Positions 55,314 to 63,866 of a stretch of DNA of 64,000 nt are shown here, piece by piece. Every line of letters starts with the position of its first letter. The first letter of the stretch is position 1. The stretch comes from Rhodococcoides kroppenstedtii. GTDB lineage: Bacteria > Actinomycetota > Actinomycetes > Mycobacteriales > Mycobacteriaceae. The notes beneath the pieces were generated by a model. That model ran no database searches, was not told the origin of the DNA, and was given only the letters and a program-made list of their open reading frames with translations. The stretch is taken from NCBI RefSeq assembly GCF_900111805.1, contig NZ_FOJN01000012.1:62001-126000 (forward strand). Direction: 5' to 3'. Both the position numbers and the translations under genes were made by a program.

Positions 55314-56420
55314 TCAGCTCTGGGAGACGGCACCGACGGGGAGGCCGGCGAGGTGGGCGTGGATGGCGGACAGGCTGTGGCGGTCGCCGAAGCTGCCCGG
55401 TCGGGTGACGATGCGACGGCCGTCCGGGGCACGGAGGACGACGGCGCCGTAGTGGACCTGGCCGACGGGCCGCAGGGTGGTGATGCCGAGCGCGTCGACG
55501 ACGGCGCGGGCGGTCTCCCCGCCGGTCAGGGCGAGGTCGACGGCGCGCCCCGCCGCGACGCGGGCGACGAGGTGCCCCAGCGCGACGACCAGGCGGCCGG
55601 AGGCGGACGGGTCGAGCGGGCCGGAGACGGTGAGGACGGCGGATCCGCGGGCCAGGGCGCCCTCGAGCTCGGCGGTCGAGGCGCGTCCCGCGAGGACCGC
55701 GGCGGCGTCGACCGACACGACGGGCACGCCGTCCTCGGCCAGCCGGGCGACCTGGTCGCGGGCGCCGACGGATGCCGTGCCGACGACGGTGAGCACGTCA
55801 CGCGCGGGGTCGGCGGGATGCGTGTCCCGCGCCGCCGTCGCTGCGGGCAGCGTGCGGACCAGCGCGGCGGCCAGAGCGCCCGACCCCACGAGGACGACGT
55901 CCGGGTCGTCGGCGACCGAGGCCACCACGTCGTCGAGGTCGCGGTTGCCGGTCACGTCCGGAACGGCGACGGACGGCGCCGTGCCGACGACGTCGCGTAC
56001 GGAGGCGGGCGGAAGCCCCGGCTCGGCGTTCCACACCGACGAGCGGTGCAGCGGAACGTCGTTCACGTACAGCACGCCGTTCCGGACGATGCGGCCGAGA
56101 CCGGGATGACCGGCGGCGACCACCACGCGGCCCCGGCGGGCCAGCACGTCGACGGTCGTGGCGACGTGACCGCGCAGCAGCGAGTCGATCTTGACGACGA
56201 CCCGAGTCCCCGCGGGGACGGCTCCGAGCGCGGCGGACAGGCGGGCGCCGGCCTCGGCAGCCGATCGCGAGCGGGTGTCGAGGTCGACGATGCCGACGGC
56301 CGCGGTGAACCCGTCGACACCGGAGAGCGACAGTTCGAGATCCGTCGTGCGCTCGAGCACGGTCCCGGCCACCTCGGCCGCGCCGGAGAGGTCGTCGGAC
56401 AGCACCACGGTGCGGGTCAT
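55314..56420 (-). CDS. four-carbon acid sugar kinase (DUF1537 family)
   Basis: 368-aa acid-sugar kinase. The N-terminal substrate domain starts VVLSDDLSGAAEVAG (family DDLTGA) and holds VVVKIDSLLRGHVA (family KIDSTLRG) near 75. The C-terminal ATP domain has the LALTGGETARAVVDALG loop near 300. Family members phosphorylate D-threonate, L-threonate or D-erythronate. With PdxA2 next door the route to dihydroxyacetone phosphate is complete. Good ribosome binding site GGGAGG. Promoter TACGAT at 56462-56457 (minus) sits between two operator palindromes. Confidence 0.88.
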   Translation of the reverse strand: MTRTVVLSDDLSGAAEVAGTVLERTTDLELSLSGVDGFTAAVGIVDLDTRSRSAAEAGARLSAALGAVPAGTRVVVKIDSLLRGHVATTVDVLARRGRVVVAAGHPGLGRIVRNGVLYVNDVPLHRSSVWNAEPGLPPASVRDVVGTAPSVAVPDVTGNRDLDDVVASVADDPDVVLVGSGALAAALVRTLPAATAARDTHPADPARDVLTVVGTASVGARDQVARLAEDGVPVVSVDAAAVLAGRASTAELEGALARGSAVLTVSGPLDPSASGRLVVALGHLVARVAAGRAVDLALTGGETARAVVDALGITTLRPVGQVHYGAVVLRAPDGRRIVTRPGSFGDRHSLSAIHAHLAGLPVGAVSQS

Positions 56421-56436
56421 GTCGCCACCTCCCTTG

Positions 56437-56485
56437 TTGCGCGAATCACGCAAACCATCGTACGCGTATTGCGTGTTTCGCGCAG
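56437..56485. promoter_or_regulatory. paired 17-bp operator palindromes at the kinase promoter
   Basis: Site 1 at 56437-56453 reads TTGCGTGATTCGCGCAA on the minus strand; site 2 at 56469-56485 reads TTGCGTGTTTCGCGCAG on the plus strand. Centres are 32 bp apart and the sites face each other. The leftward -10 TACGAT lies between them; site 2 covers its -35 (CTGCGC, 17-nt spacing) and site 1 covers the start of transcription. Likely DeoR binding sites. Confidence 0.78.
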
Positions 56486-56487
56486 CA

Positions 56488-57156
56488 TCACAACGACGCT
56501 CCGGCGCACTGCACGATGGTCTGGCCCGTGATGTTGCGGCCCAGCGGACCGAGCAGGAACGCGGTCAGGCCGGCCACCTCCGCGGGCTCGATGAACGAGC
56601 CCAACGGCGGGGTCCGGGGCGGCGTGTGCGCGCGCGACGGGTCGCCGAGCATCGCCGTGTCGGTCGGCCCGGGTGCCACCACGTTCACGGTGATACCGCG
56701 CGACACCAGTTCCATGGCCCACGACCGCGACATGCCCGTCAACGCCGACTTGGTGGCGACGTACTGACTCTTGCCGGCGTTCCCGGTCATGGTCCGGCTG
56801 CCGATGAGGACGATGCGTCCGCCGTCGGCGATTCGGTCCACCACCCCGTTCACCAGCACCTCCGCGGCGGCGACGTGGACGCGCCACATCGCCTCCAGAT
56901 CGGCGACGTTCAGGCGGCCGAGCGGCGCCGAGCGTTGCAGACCGGCCGCGTGCACCACCGCGTCGACATCGGTCAGCTCGGCCGCGACGGCACGCACCCG
57001 GTCCACATCGGCGAGATCGGCCTGGATCCAGTCGAGTCCGACGGGCTCGGGTTCGCGCCGGCTCAGACCGGTGACGCGCCAACCCTCGTCCACGAGGGTG
57101 GTCGCGACGGCGGCGCCGATGCCGGAACTGACGCCGGTGACGACGGCGTGCTTCAC
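56488..57156 (-). CDS. short-chain dehydrogenase/reductase
   Basis: 222-aa SDR. Cofactor loop TGVSSGIGAA near residue 7, NAG-like HAAG near 82, and catalytic SRTMTG serine with YVATK tyrosine/lysine near 145. No strong preference for NAD or NADP can be read. The GTG at 57156 overlaps the stop of the BNR gene (GTGA), which chooses it over a GTG nine nt earlier. It probably oxidises a hydroxyl of the imported compound or of the released acid sugar. Confidence 0.88.
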   Translation of the reverse strand: MKHAVVTGVSSGIGAAVATTLVDEGWRVTGLSRREPEPVGLDWIQADLADVDRVRAVAAELTDVDAVVHAAGLQRSAPLGRLNVADLEAMWRVHVAAAEVLVNGVVDRIADGGRIVLIGSRTMTGNAGKSQYVATKSALTGMSRSWAMELVSRGITVNVVAPGPTDTAMLGDPSRAHTPPRTPPLGSFIEPAEVAGLTAFLLGPLGRNITGQTIVQCAGASL

Positions 57157-58334
57157 GAGAGCCACTCGGGGGTCAGCTCGCAGTACTCGATGGCCTGCCG
57201 GAACCGGGTGAACGCCACGTGCAGCGTCGTGCCGTCCGCGACGATCGACGGGTACGAGAACTCACGATTGAGGCCGTCGCGGGAATTGTTCGACAGGCAG
57301 TAACCGTCACCCTCCTCGAGGTTCCGCCGGCGCGGCCAGGTCACTCCGCGATCGTCGGACAGCGCGAGCGTCATCGGCGCGCGCGGGGCACCCCAGAACG
57401 CCTGACGCGGATCGCCGTCGGTGAGCGGTGCGCTCTCCTCCACCGTGCCCTGCGTCTCCGCGATGCCGTCGTCGTCGATCTCGTCGTAGAGCGAGAGCCG
57501 CCGCTCCGTGGCGTCCGCGCGACTGGACTCGTTGTACACCAACGCTAGTCGGTCGCCGTCCAGCACGACGAACTGCACCGACGAGTTGTTGTTCGGCAGC
57601 TCGGTCGGCTCGGGCGCACTCCACGTCTCGCCGTCGTCGTCGGAGACCGAGCGATACACGTGATCGGCCCAACGGCTGCGGTAGAGCGCGACGAGTTGCC
57701 CGTCGGACAGTCGGCCGATGTTCATGTGGACGCATCCCGTGCTCTCCGGCACGGTGACCTCGCGCCAGGACGCGCCGTCGTCGTCGGAGATCATCACGCC
57801 GGAGTAGTCGCGATCGCCCACCCACTTCCGGCCGTCGATCCTCACGCAGTGGAAGACCGGGAGCAGGATGCGCCCCGACGGCAGGGTGACCATCGGCTGC
57901 CGGACGAAGACGCCGCCCGCGTCGGTCTCGGGGACCAGGACGTCGGTGGCGCCCCAGGTGCGGCCCCCGTCGGTCGACACGCGCCGCAGCACGCGTGCGG
58001 TGTCCTGGTTGCCGGCGTGCTGCGAGGTCCACAGCAACCACACCTCACCCGACGCCCGCACGTTCAGGACAGGGTTCTGCTCGGACCGCCCGGGGTCGTC
58101 CGACAGACGCACGGGCTCGGACCACGCGTCACCCTCGCGGCGGGAGAACCAGACGCTGATGTCCGGGACGCCTTCCTGCGTTCCGGCGAACCAGACGCAG
58201 GCCAGCGTGCCGCCCGGCAGCACGGCAAGATTCGCGGCGTGATTCTGGACCTCGGGCGGGAACAGCAGGGCGTCCCGACGGCCGGCGTCGGCGGTGGGAC
58301 GAACGATGCCGTCGGCATCGAGGGCGGTGGTCAC
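57153..58334 (-). CDS. BNR-repeat / sialidase-fold protein, cytoplasmic
   Basis: 393-aa six-bladed propeller of the sialidase superfamily (BNR_2 type). Asp-box-like repeats include STDGGRTWG, SDDDGASWR, SDDDGETWS, and SDDRGVTWP. There is no signal peptide, so unlike secreted sialidases it should work on an imported substrate. The arginine triad of true sialidases cannot be placed with confidence. GGGAGA lies before the GTG at 58334. It sits between the binding-protein and SDR genes, overlapping the latter. Confidence 0.85.
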   Translation of the reverse strand: MTTALDADGIVRPTADAGRRDALLFPPEVQNHAANLAVLPGGTLACVWFAGTQEGVPDISVWFSRREGDAWSEPVRLSDDPGRSEQNPVLNVRASGEVWLLWTSQHAGNQDTARVLRRVSTDGGRTWGATDVLVPETDAGGVFVRQPMVTLPSGRILLPVFHCVRIDGRKWVGDRDYSGVMISDDDGASWREVTVPESTGCVHMNIGRLSDGQLVALYRSRWADHVYRSVSDDDGETWSAPEPTELPNNNSSVQFVVLDGDRLALVYNESSRADATERRLSLYDEIDDDGIAETQGTVEESAPLTDGDPRQAFWGAPRAPMTLALSDDRGVTWPRRRNLEEGDGYCLSNNSRDGLNREFSYPSIVADGTTLHVAFTRFRQAIEYCELTPEWLS

Positions 58335-58348
58335 GGCGAATCTCCCGT

Positions 58349-59923
58349 TCAGACGAGGGTGGCGGCGGACAGGTTGTACGAGTTGGTCGGGCGCAGCGTG
58401 ACGTCCTGGATCCGATCGCGCTTGGCCAGCACGGATTTCGGGACGAACGACCAGAGGCACGGGACGGTGTCCCAGATCTGCCGCTGGGCGTCGGCCAGCA
58501 GCTGACCGCGACGGGTCGGGTCGACCTCCTCGGACGCGCGCGCGATGGCGGCGGCGATCTCCGGGAACTGATACCCGTGGTAGGTGTCGCGGGTCGCTTC
58601 CTTCTCCGGGGTGCCGGCGTACATGCCCTGCATGATCGTGATGGCGAGCCCGGTGGGGCTCGGGAAACCGTTGCCCAGCACGTCCCAGTCGCCGGCCTTG
58701 CCCTGACGCCACTGCATGATGTCGCCGCCGGGCTCGAACTGCTGCAACGACGTTCGGACCCCGATGTCGGAGAACATCTGCACGACCGACTCCATGATGT
58801 CGGTGTCGGCCGCGAATTCGCCGGATTCCCAGATGATCTTGAGATTCAGGTCCCGCACACCGAGTGCGTCGAGCTCGCCGCGAGCACGGGCGGGGTCGTA
58901 CACGTACTCGCCCGTCTCGATGGCGCCGTCGAGGATGGACGGGATCACGCCGCGGGAGGCCGTGGCCGATCCCTGCATGACCTGATCGATCAGCGCGGGA
59001 CCGTTGATCGCGTACGTCAGCGCCTTGCGCACCCGTGCGTTCGCGAGCGGGTGATCGGCCGGCTTGCGGAAGTTGTAGAACAGCTGGTTCAGACGCACTC
59101 CGTCGACCCGCTCCACGCCGACGTTCGACAGGCCCTCGAGCTGATCGGCGGCATCAGGGGTGATGGAGTCGATGACGTCGACCTCCCCGCTGCGCAGCGT
59201 GACCACGCGGGAGGACTCCTCGGGCACGAAGCGCACGCGAACGGTCTCGATGTTCGGCGCCGGCCCCCAGTACTGCGTGTTGCGCTCGAGCGTGTAGTTG
59301 CCGGTGCCGCGGTCGGAGGAGGTCACCACGTACGGTCCCGATCCGACGCCGGACTGCAGTTCCTCGGGCCGGTTGGCCGCGGCGGGTGTGATGAGAATGT
59401 TCGACATCAGGTAGTCGAGTACCGGCACCGGTTTGGTGGTGAGCAGGGAGAAGCTCGAGGCGTCCATCGGTTCGACGGTGGGCCACTCGGGGAAGAACCC
59501 GCCGACGAAGGACCCGTCCACCTCGCTGTACATCTTCAGCGCGGTCGCGACGTCCTCGACGCGCACCGGCGAGCCGTCGGAGTAACGGACGCCGTCGCGC
59601 AGGTGAACGAACCACCGCGTCGGCTCGACCAGCTCGAAGCGGTCGGCGAGGACCAACTGCGGCTTCAGGTTCGCATCGATCTCGGTCAGGGCCTGCCGGA
59701 CGCCGCGCTGCACGGTGAGTGCGGCGTCGAACTGATTGAGCTTGTTGTCGAGGCTGACCAGGGACCGGTTGAGCGCGAGGCTCACGGTGGTCGGTCCGGG
59801 CGTACCGGTGGGCGTCGCGCATCCGGTGGCGGCCCCGCCGAGCAGGACACCGCCGCCGAGCAGCAGCCCGCCGCGCATCAGGTTGCGCCGCGAGAACCGC
59901 TGGTGGAGCAACGAATCGGTCAT
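58349..59923 (-). CDS. ABC transporter solute-binding lipoprotein, peptide/opine type (SBP_bac_5)
   Basis: 524-aa cluster C binding protein. The N-terminus has a twin-arginine signal (SRRNLM at 11-16) followed by a lipobox ending in Cys35, so it is exported folded and lipid-anchored. Typical body motifs: FVHLRDGVRYSDGSPV near 130, GSGPYVV, and VRKALTYAINGPALI near 320. Family members bind peptides, nickel or diverse oligosaccharides and glycosides. It is divergent from the matching permease/ATPase genes at 60204. AAAGAGG lies 6 nt before the ATG. Confidence 0.92.
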   Translation of the reverse strand: MTDSLLHQRFSRRNLMRGGLLLGGGVLLGGAATGCATPTGTPGPTTVSLALNRSLVSLDNKLNQFDAALTVQRGVRQALTEIDANLKPQLVLADRFELVEPTRWFVHLRDGVRYSDGSPVRVEDVATALKMYSEVDGSFVGGFFPEWPTVEPMDASSFSLLTTKPVPVLDYLMSNILITPAAANRPEELQSGVGSGPYVVTSSDRGTGNYTLERNTQYWGPAPNIETVRVRFVPEESSRVVTLRSGEVDVIDSITPDAADQLEGLSNVGVERVDGVRLNQLFYNFRKPADHPLANARVRKALTYAINGPALIDQVMQGSATASRGVIPSILDGAIETGEYVYDPARARGELDALGVRDLNLKIIWESGEFAADTDIMESVVQMFSDIGVRTSLQQFEPGGDIMQWRQGKAGDWDVLGNGFPSPTGLAITIMQGMYAGTPEKEATRDTYHGYQFPEIAAAIARASEEVDPTRRGQLLADAQRQIWDTVPCLWSFVPKSVLAKRDRIQDVTLRPTNSYNLSAATLV

Positions 59924-60006
59924 GGTCGACCTCTTTCGATCGAGGATGTCGTGGGGCCAGGCACGCCCGTCGCCGACGGCGGGGCTGTGACTGCGAGCAC
60001 ACCGGA

Positions 60007-60079
60007 ACTGTACGCAGATCTGCACGAAACACGCAACTACCGATTGCCACTTGCGCGATTCGCGCACGGGTGTCATTGT
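60007..60079. promoter_or_regulatory. divergent promoters with mirrored operator palindromes
   Basis: Sites at 60020-60036 (minus TTGCGTGTTTCGTGCAG) and 60051-60067 (plus TTGCGCGATTCGCGCAC) match the pair at the kinase promoter; centres are 31 bp apart and inverted. The first supplies TTGCGT as -35 of a leftward promoter with -10 TACAGT (60012-60007). The second supplies TTGCGC as -35 of a rightward promoter with -10 CATTGT (60074-60079). One repressor could silence both directions. Confidence 0.75.
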
Positions 60080-60162
60080 GAGCTGAGTTACAACGACGCC
60101 GAAGACGGAAGCTCCGTACCCGGATCCCGCCCGGAGCGTCGAGTCCGCAGAAAGGTCGATCG

Positions 60163-60207
60163 ATGCATCAGCCCTGCTCACGCCACCGTCTGTCGAGCGC
60201 GCGATGA
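60163..60207 (+). CDS. possible 14-aa leader peptide before the ABC permease
   Basis: An ATG at 60163, 7 nt after AGAAAGG, opens a 14-codon frame (MHQPCSRHRLSSAR) whose TGA overlaps the ATG of the permease gene. The permease itself lacks a clear ribosome binding site, so it may depend on translation of this peptide. Short Cys- and Arg/His-rich leader peptides are known before transport and sulfur genes in actinobacteria; homology here is only suggestive. Confidence 0.45.
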   Translation: MHQPCSRHRLSSAR

Positions 60208-61232
60208 CCGCCGGCATGATCGCGCCGGCCGACGAGCCCACCTCGGCGCCCGCCGACCCGACGGCCGGATCGGCGAAGACGAAATCCCGGTCCGCCGGCA
60301 CGGCCCGCTACGTCGTCAAGCGCCTCGGTCAGAGCGCACTGGCGATCTTCCTGACGCTCACCACGGTGTTCGTCCTCGTCCGCATGGCGCCGGGCGACCC
60401 GGCCTACGCGATGGCCGGCCCCCTCGCCTCGAGCGAGGACATCGAGCGCATCCGCCAGTCGATGGGCCTCGACCAGTCGATCGTCACGCAGTACTGGAAG
60501 TACCTTCAGGGACTTCTCCAGCTGGACCTGGGCACGTCGTACTCCTTCCAGGCACCCGCGTTCGACGTGGTGCTGGACCGTATGCCCTACACCCTGACGC
60601 TCACCGTCGCGTCCATCGGCCTGACCACGCTGCTCGCGATCCCGCTGGGCGTGTGGATGGCCCGCCGCGCGGACACCCGCCGTGAACTGGGCGCGAACGT
60701 GCTCACCATCGCCGGCCAGTCCATGCCCGACTTCTGGACGGGCCTCATGCTCATCACCCTCTTCGCGGTGGTGCTGCCGATCTTCCCCGCCGCCGGCTTC
60801 GCCACGTGGTCCTCGCTCGTCCTGCCGATGGTGACCGTGGCGATCCTCCAAATCGCCCTCATCTCCCGGATGGTGCGACGAGAGATGGTGGGCGCGTTCT
60901 CCTCCCAGTACGCCACCGTCGCCCGCGCCCGCGGTGTGTCGGAGCGGAAGCTCGTCTGGCGGTACGCCCTGCGCAACTCGTCCATCCCGGTGCTCACCGC
61001 GCTCGGCACCCGCTTCGCCTCGATGCTCAACGGCGTCGTCGTCGTCGAGGTCGTGTTCGCCTGGCCCGGCGTCGGATCGCTCGTGGTCCGCGCGCTCGAA
61101 ACTCGTGACTACCCGCTCATCCAGGCCACGGTCCTCGTCACCGCCGTGCTCGCCGTCCTCGTCCAACTGCTCGTCGACCTCTGCTACCCGCTGCTGGACC
61201 CCCGCGTCCGGCTGGGGAAGGGAACGTCCTAG
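60204..61232 (+). CDS. ABC transporter permease, DppB type
   Basis: 342-aa permease with six helices and a 40-residue cytoplasmic N-terminal extension. It shows VRMAPGDPAYAMAGPLAS after helix 1 and the EAA loop YATVARARGVSERKLVWRYA near 240, contact site for the ATPases. First structural gene of the rightward operon, overlapping the short leader frame. Partner of the lipoprotein encoded divergently at 58349-59923. Confidence 0.92.
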   Translation: MTAGMIAPADEPTSAPADPTAGSAKTKSRSAGTARYVVKRLGQSALAIFLTLTTVFVLVRMAPGDPAYAMAGPLASSEDIERIRQSMGLDQSIVTQYWKYLQGLLQLDLGTSYSFQAPAFDVVLDRMPYTLTLTVASIGLTTLLAIPLGVWMARRADTRRELGANVLTIAGQSMPDFWTGLMLITLFAVVLPIFPAAGFATWSSLVLPMVTVAILQIALISRMVRREMVGAFSSQYATVARARGVSERKLVWRYALRNSSIPVLTALGTRFASMLNGVVVVEVVFAWPGVGSLVVRALETRDYPLIQATVLVTAVLAVLVQLLVDLCYPLLDPRVRLGKGTS

Positions 61233-62198
61233 ATGACCGCCACCCTCGACGCGTCCGGTCCGGCACCGGCCGACCCGACGCGACGCGAACGACCGTCCGC
61301 GGTCACTCCGAAGCATCTCGCTGCGGCCGGCGCCACCCGGCGTGCCCGCGACAGCCGCCTCAAGATCTGGGTGGGCAGCGTCTGCGCGCTGATTGTGATC
61401 CTGCCCGTCGCGTTCGCCCGCGTGCTGCCGCTGCAGAATCCCGACGCGACCGACCTCGGCTCGCGCCGCCTGCCGCCGCTGACCGACGGGCACCTGTTCG
61501 GTACCGACCAGCTCGGCCGCGACCTGCTGGCCCGCATCCTCTACGGCGGTCAGGTCTCGCTGCTGGTGGGCATTCTCGCCGTCCTCGTCTCCGGGTTGAT
61601 CGGCCTCGTCCTCGGCTCGATGGCCGGCTACTTCGGCGGCTGGGTCGACACCGTCGTCAGCCGACTCCTCGAGGCGCAGCTCTCCCTCCCCCTGCTGATG
61701 ATGCTGTTGCTCGTCGTCGCGCTGATCGGCCCGTCGATCCCGGTCATCACCTTCGTCATCGCCATCGCGCAGTGGCCCGAGATCGCCCGTCTCACAAGAT
61801 CTCTGGTCCTCGTGGAACGCGAGAAGCCGTACATCGCCGCGTCCCGCGTCCTCGGTTTGGGGAAGACCGCGATCCTCACCCGGCACATCGTCCCCAACGT
61901 GATCAAGCAGACCTCCCTGGTGGTGCTGCTGCTCCTCGCACAGGCCGTGCTGCTCGAGTCCGCGCTCAGCTACCTCGGCGCCGGCCCGCAGCGCCCGTTC
62001 GCGACCTGGGGTCGCATCATCTCCGACGGCCAGGACTACATCACCACCTCGTGGTGGCTGGTCACCCTGCCGGGCCTGGTCATCGTCCTGCTCGTGATCG
62101 GCGTCAACCTGCTCGGCGACGGACTCCGCGACCGGCCCGCCGGATCCGGCCTCCGCGCCCTGCTGGGCCGCCTCGCACTCACGGGAAAGAAGGCCTGA
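61233..62198 (+). CDS. ABC transporter permease, DppC type
   Basis: 321-aa permease, starting right after the DppB-type stop. It carries the N-terminal soluble loop with RRLPPLTDGHLFGTDQLGRDLL near 80, characteristic of DppC/OppC, followed by the main six-helix core and the EAA loop YIAASRVLGLGKTAILTRHI near 205. Second membrane subunit of the importer. Confidence 0.93.
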   Translation: MTATLDASGPAPADPTRRERPSAVTPKHLAAAGATRRARDSRLKIWVGSVCALIVILPVAFARVLPLQNPDATDLGSRRLPPLTDGHLFGTDQLGRDLLARILYGGQVSLLVGILAVLVSGLIGLVLGSMAGYFGGWVDTVVSRLLEAQLSLPLLMMLLLVVALIGPSIPVITFVIAIAQWPEIARLTRSLVLVEREKPYIAASRVLGLGKTAILTRHIVPNVIKQTSLVVLLLLAQAVLLESALSYLGAGPQRPFATWGRIISDGQDYITTSWWLVTLPGLVIVLLVIGVNLLGDGLRDRPAGSGLRALLGRLALTGKKA

Positions 62199-62199
62199 C

Positions 62200-63030
62200 A
62201 TGACCGAATCCCTGCTCACCGTCGACGAACTCCAGATCGAGCTCATCACCGACCGGGGTGTCGTCCGTGCGGTCGACGGCGTCTCCTTCACCATCGCGGC
62301 GGGCGAAACGGTGTGCATCATCGGCGAGTCCGGATCCGGCAAGTCGACGACGGCCATGGGCCTGCTCGGTCTGCTCCCCACCGACCTCGCCGTCCTGTCC
62401 GGCCGAGCGCAGTGGAAGTCCGCCGACATTCTCGGCGACGACGCCGCGCTGCGCCGGGTCCGCGGGTCCGAGATCGCGTTGATTCCCCAGGACCCGATGA
62501 CGGCACTCTCGCCGGTGCACACCATCGGATCGCAGCTGCGAGAAGCCGTTCATCACAGCGGTATCCGCGGCAAGAGCGCCCAGACCGCCCGGGCGGTCGA
62601 GTTGCTCGAACGGGTGCACATCGTCAACCCCGCCGACCAGCTCGGGCGGTACCCGCACCAGCTGTCCGGCGGAATGCTCCAACGCGTGCTCATCGCCTGC
62701 GCGCTGGCCGCCGACCCCGCCCTCATCGTTGCCGACGAGCCCACGAGTGCGCTGGACGTGACGGTGCAGGCGAGCATCCTCGATCTGCTGCTCGAACTGC
62801 AGGAGCGCACCGGGATCGGCATGTTGCTCATCACCCACGACCTCGGGGTCGCGCGCCTGATGTCCGATCGCATCCACGTCATGAAGTCCGGCACGTTCGT
62901 CGAGAGCGGCGACGCCCGCACCCTCGTCGACAACCCCACCCACGCCTACACCCGGAAGCTGCTCGGGGCCGTGCCCCAACTCGGCGACTGGTCCGGGGCC
63001 CCCGCCACCCGCGAAGGAGTGCTCGCATGA
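62200..63030 (+). CDS. ABC transporter ATPase, DppD type
   Basis: 276-aa ATPase with Walker A GESGSGKST near 42, Q-loop LIPQDPMTAL, signature LSGGMLQRVLI, Walker B LIVADEPTSALD and H-loop ITHD. The C-terminal oligopeptide-transporter extension (NPTHAYTRKLLGAVPQL) is present but lacks a clear iron-sulfur cysteine cluster. Its stop overlaps the next gene by ATGA. Confidence 0.93.
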   Translation: MTESLLTVDELQIELITDRGVVRAVDGVSFTIAAGETVCIIGESGSGKSTTAMGLLGLLPTDLAVLSGRAQWKSADILGDDAALRRVRGSEIALIPQDPMTALSPVHTIGSQLREAVHHSGIRGKSAQTARAVELLERVHIVNPADQLGRYPHQLSGGMLQRVLIACALAADPALIVADEPTSALDVTVQASILDLLLELQERTGIGMLLITHDLGVARLMSDRIHVMKSGTFVESGDARTLVDNPTHAYTRKLLGAVPQLGDWSGAPATREGVLA

Positions 63031-63860
63031 GCCTGCTCACCGTCGAGGACCTCGTCGTCGACTACCCCGTGGCCACCGGAACGTTCCGCGCCGTCGATCA
63101 CGTCAGCTTCAGCGTCGACAAGGGCTCCACGCTCGCCGTCGTCGGTGAGTCGGGATGCGGCAAGTCGACCATCGCCAAATCGATCGTGCGGCTGCTGACC
63201 CCGACGTCCGGGCGGATCCTGGTGGACGGCACGGACATCGCCCGGTTGTCGGAGCGAGCACTGCGCCCGTTCCGGTCCCGAGTGCAGATGGTGTTCCAGG
63301 ACCCGTACGGCTCGCTCGATCCACACCTGACCGCCGTCGACATCGTCGGCGAACCCCTGCGCCTGCAGGGCATCCGGTCGAAGTCCGAACGCCACCGTCG
63401 CGCCGCCGAACTGCTCGACCAGGTCCAGCTGCCGCCGTCGTCCCTCGGGCGTCGTCCCGCAGAGTTCTCCGGCGGCCAGCGTCAACGCATCGGCATCGCC
63501 CGCGCTCTGGCGTCGGGTCCGGAGATCCTGGTGTGCGACGAGGCCACCAGCGCACTCGACGTGTCCGTCCAAGCGCAGGTGCTCGACCTCCTGCGGTCGA
63601 TCCAGCAGGACACCGGCATCACCTACGTGTTCATCTCGCACAATCTCGGGGTCGTGCGCGAGATCAGCGATCACGTGATCGTCATGCGCAAGGGCGCGGT
63701 GGTCGAATCCGGTTCCACCGCCGACGTTCTCGCCGATCCACAGCACCCCTACAGCGCAGCGCTGCGTGCCGCTGCGCTGGACCCCACCACCATGGTCGGC
63801 CTCAAGCCGCGCTACGTTCTGTCCGGCCGTCCCGCCCCCGTCGCCACCCGAGGAGTCTGA
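63027..63860 (+). CDS. ABC transporter ATPase, DppF type
   Basis: 277-aa second ATPase: Walker A GESGCGKST, Q-loop VFQDPYGSLDPHLT, signature FSGGQRQRIGIARAL, Walker B ILVCDEATSALD, H-loop ISHN, and C-terminal DPQHPYSAALRAAA. Heterodimer partner of the preceding gene, completing a Dpp/Opp-type importer. Confidence 0.93.
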   Translation: MSLLTVEDLVVDYPVATGTFRAVDHVSFSVDKGSTLAVVGESGCGKSTIAKSIVRLLTPTSGRILVDGTDIARLSERALRPFRSRVQMVFQDPYGSLDPHLTAVDIVGEPLRLQGIRSKSERHRRAAELLDQVQLPPSSLGRRPAEFSGGQRQRIGIARALASGPEILVCDEATSALDVSVQAQVLDLLRSIQQDTGITYVFISHNLGVVREISDHVIVMRKGAVVESGSTADVLADPQHPYSAALRAAALDPTTMVGLKPRYVLSGRPAPVATRGV

Positions 63861-63866
63861 CGACAA

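Noticed and set aside
54390-56531. 713-codon plus-strand frame
   Set aside because: Antisense to PdxA2 and the kinase, no recognisable domain.
60168-62525. 785-codon minus-strand frame
   Set aside because: Antisense to the two permeases and first ATPase, low-complexity Arg/Gly/Asp-rich translation.
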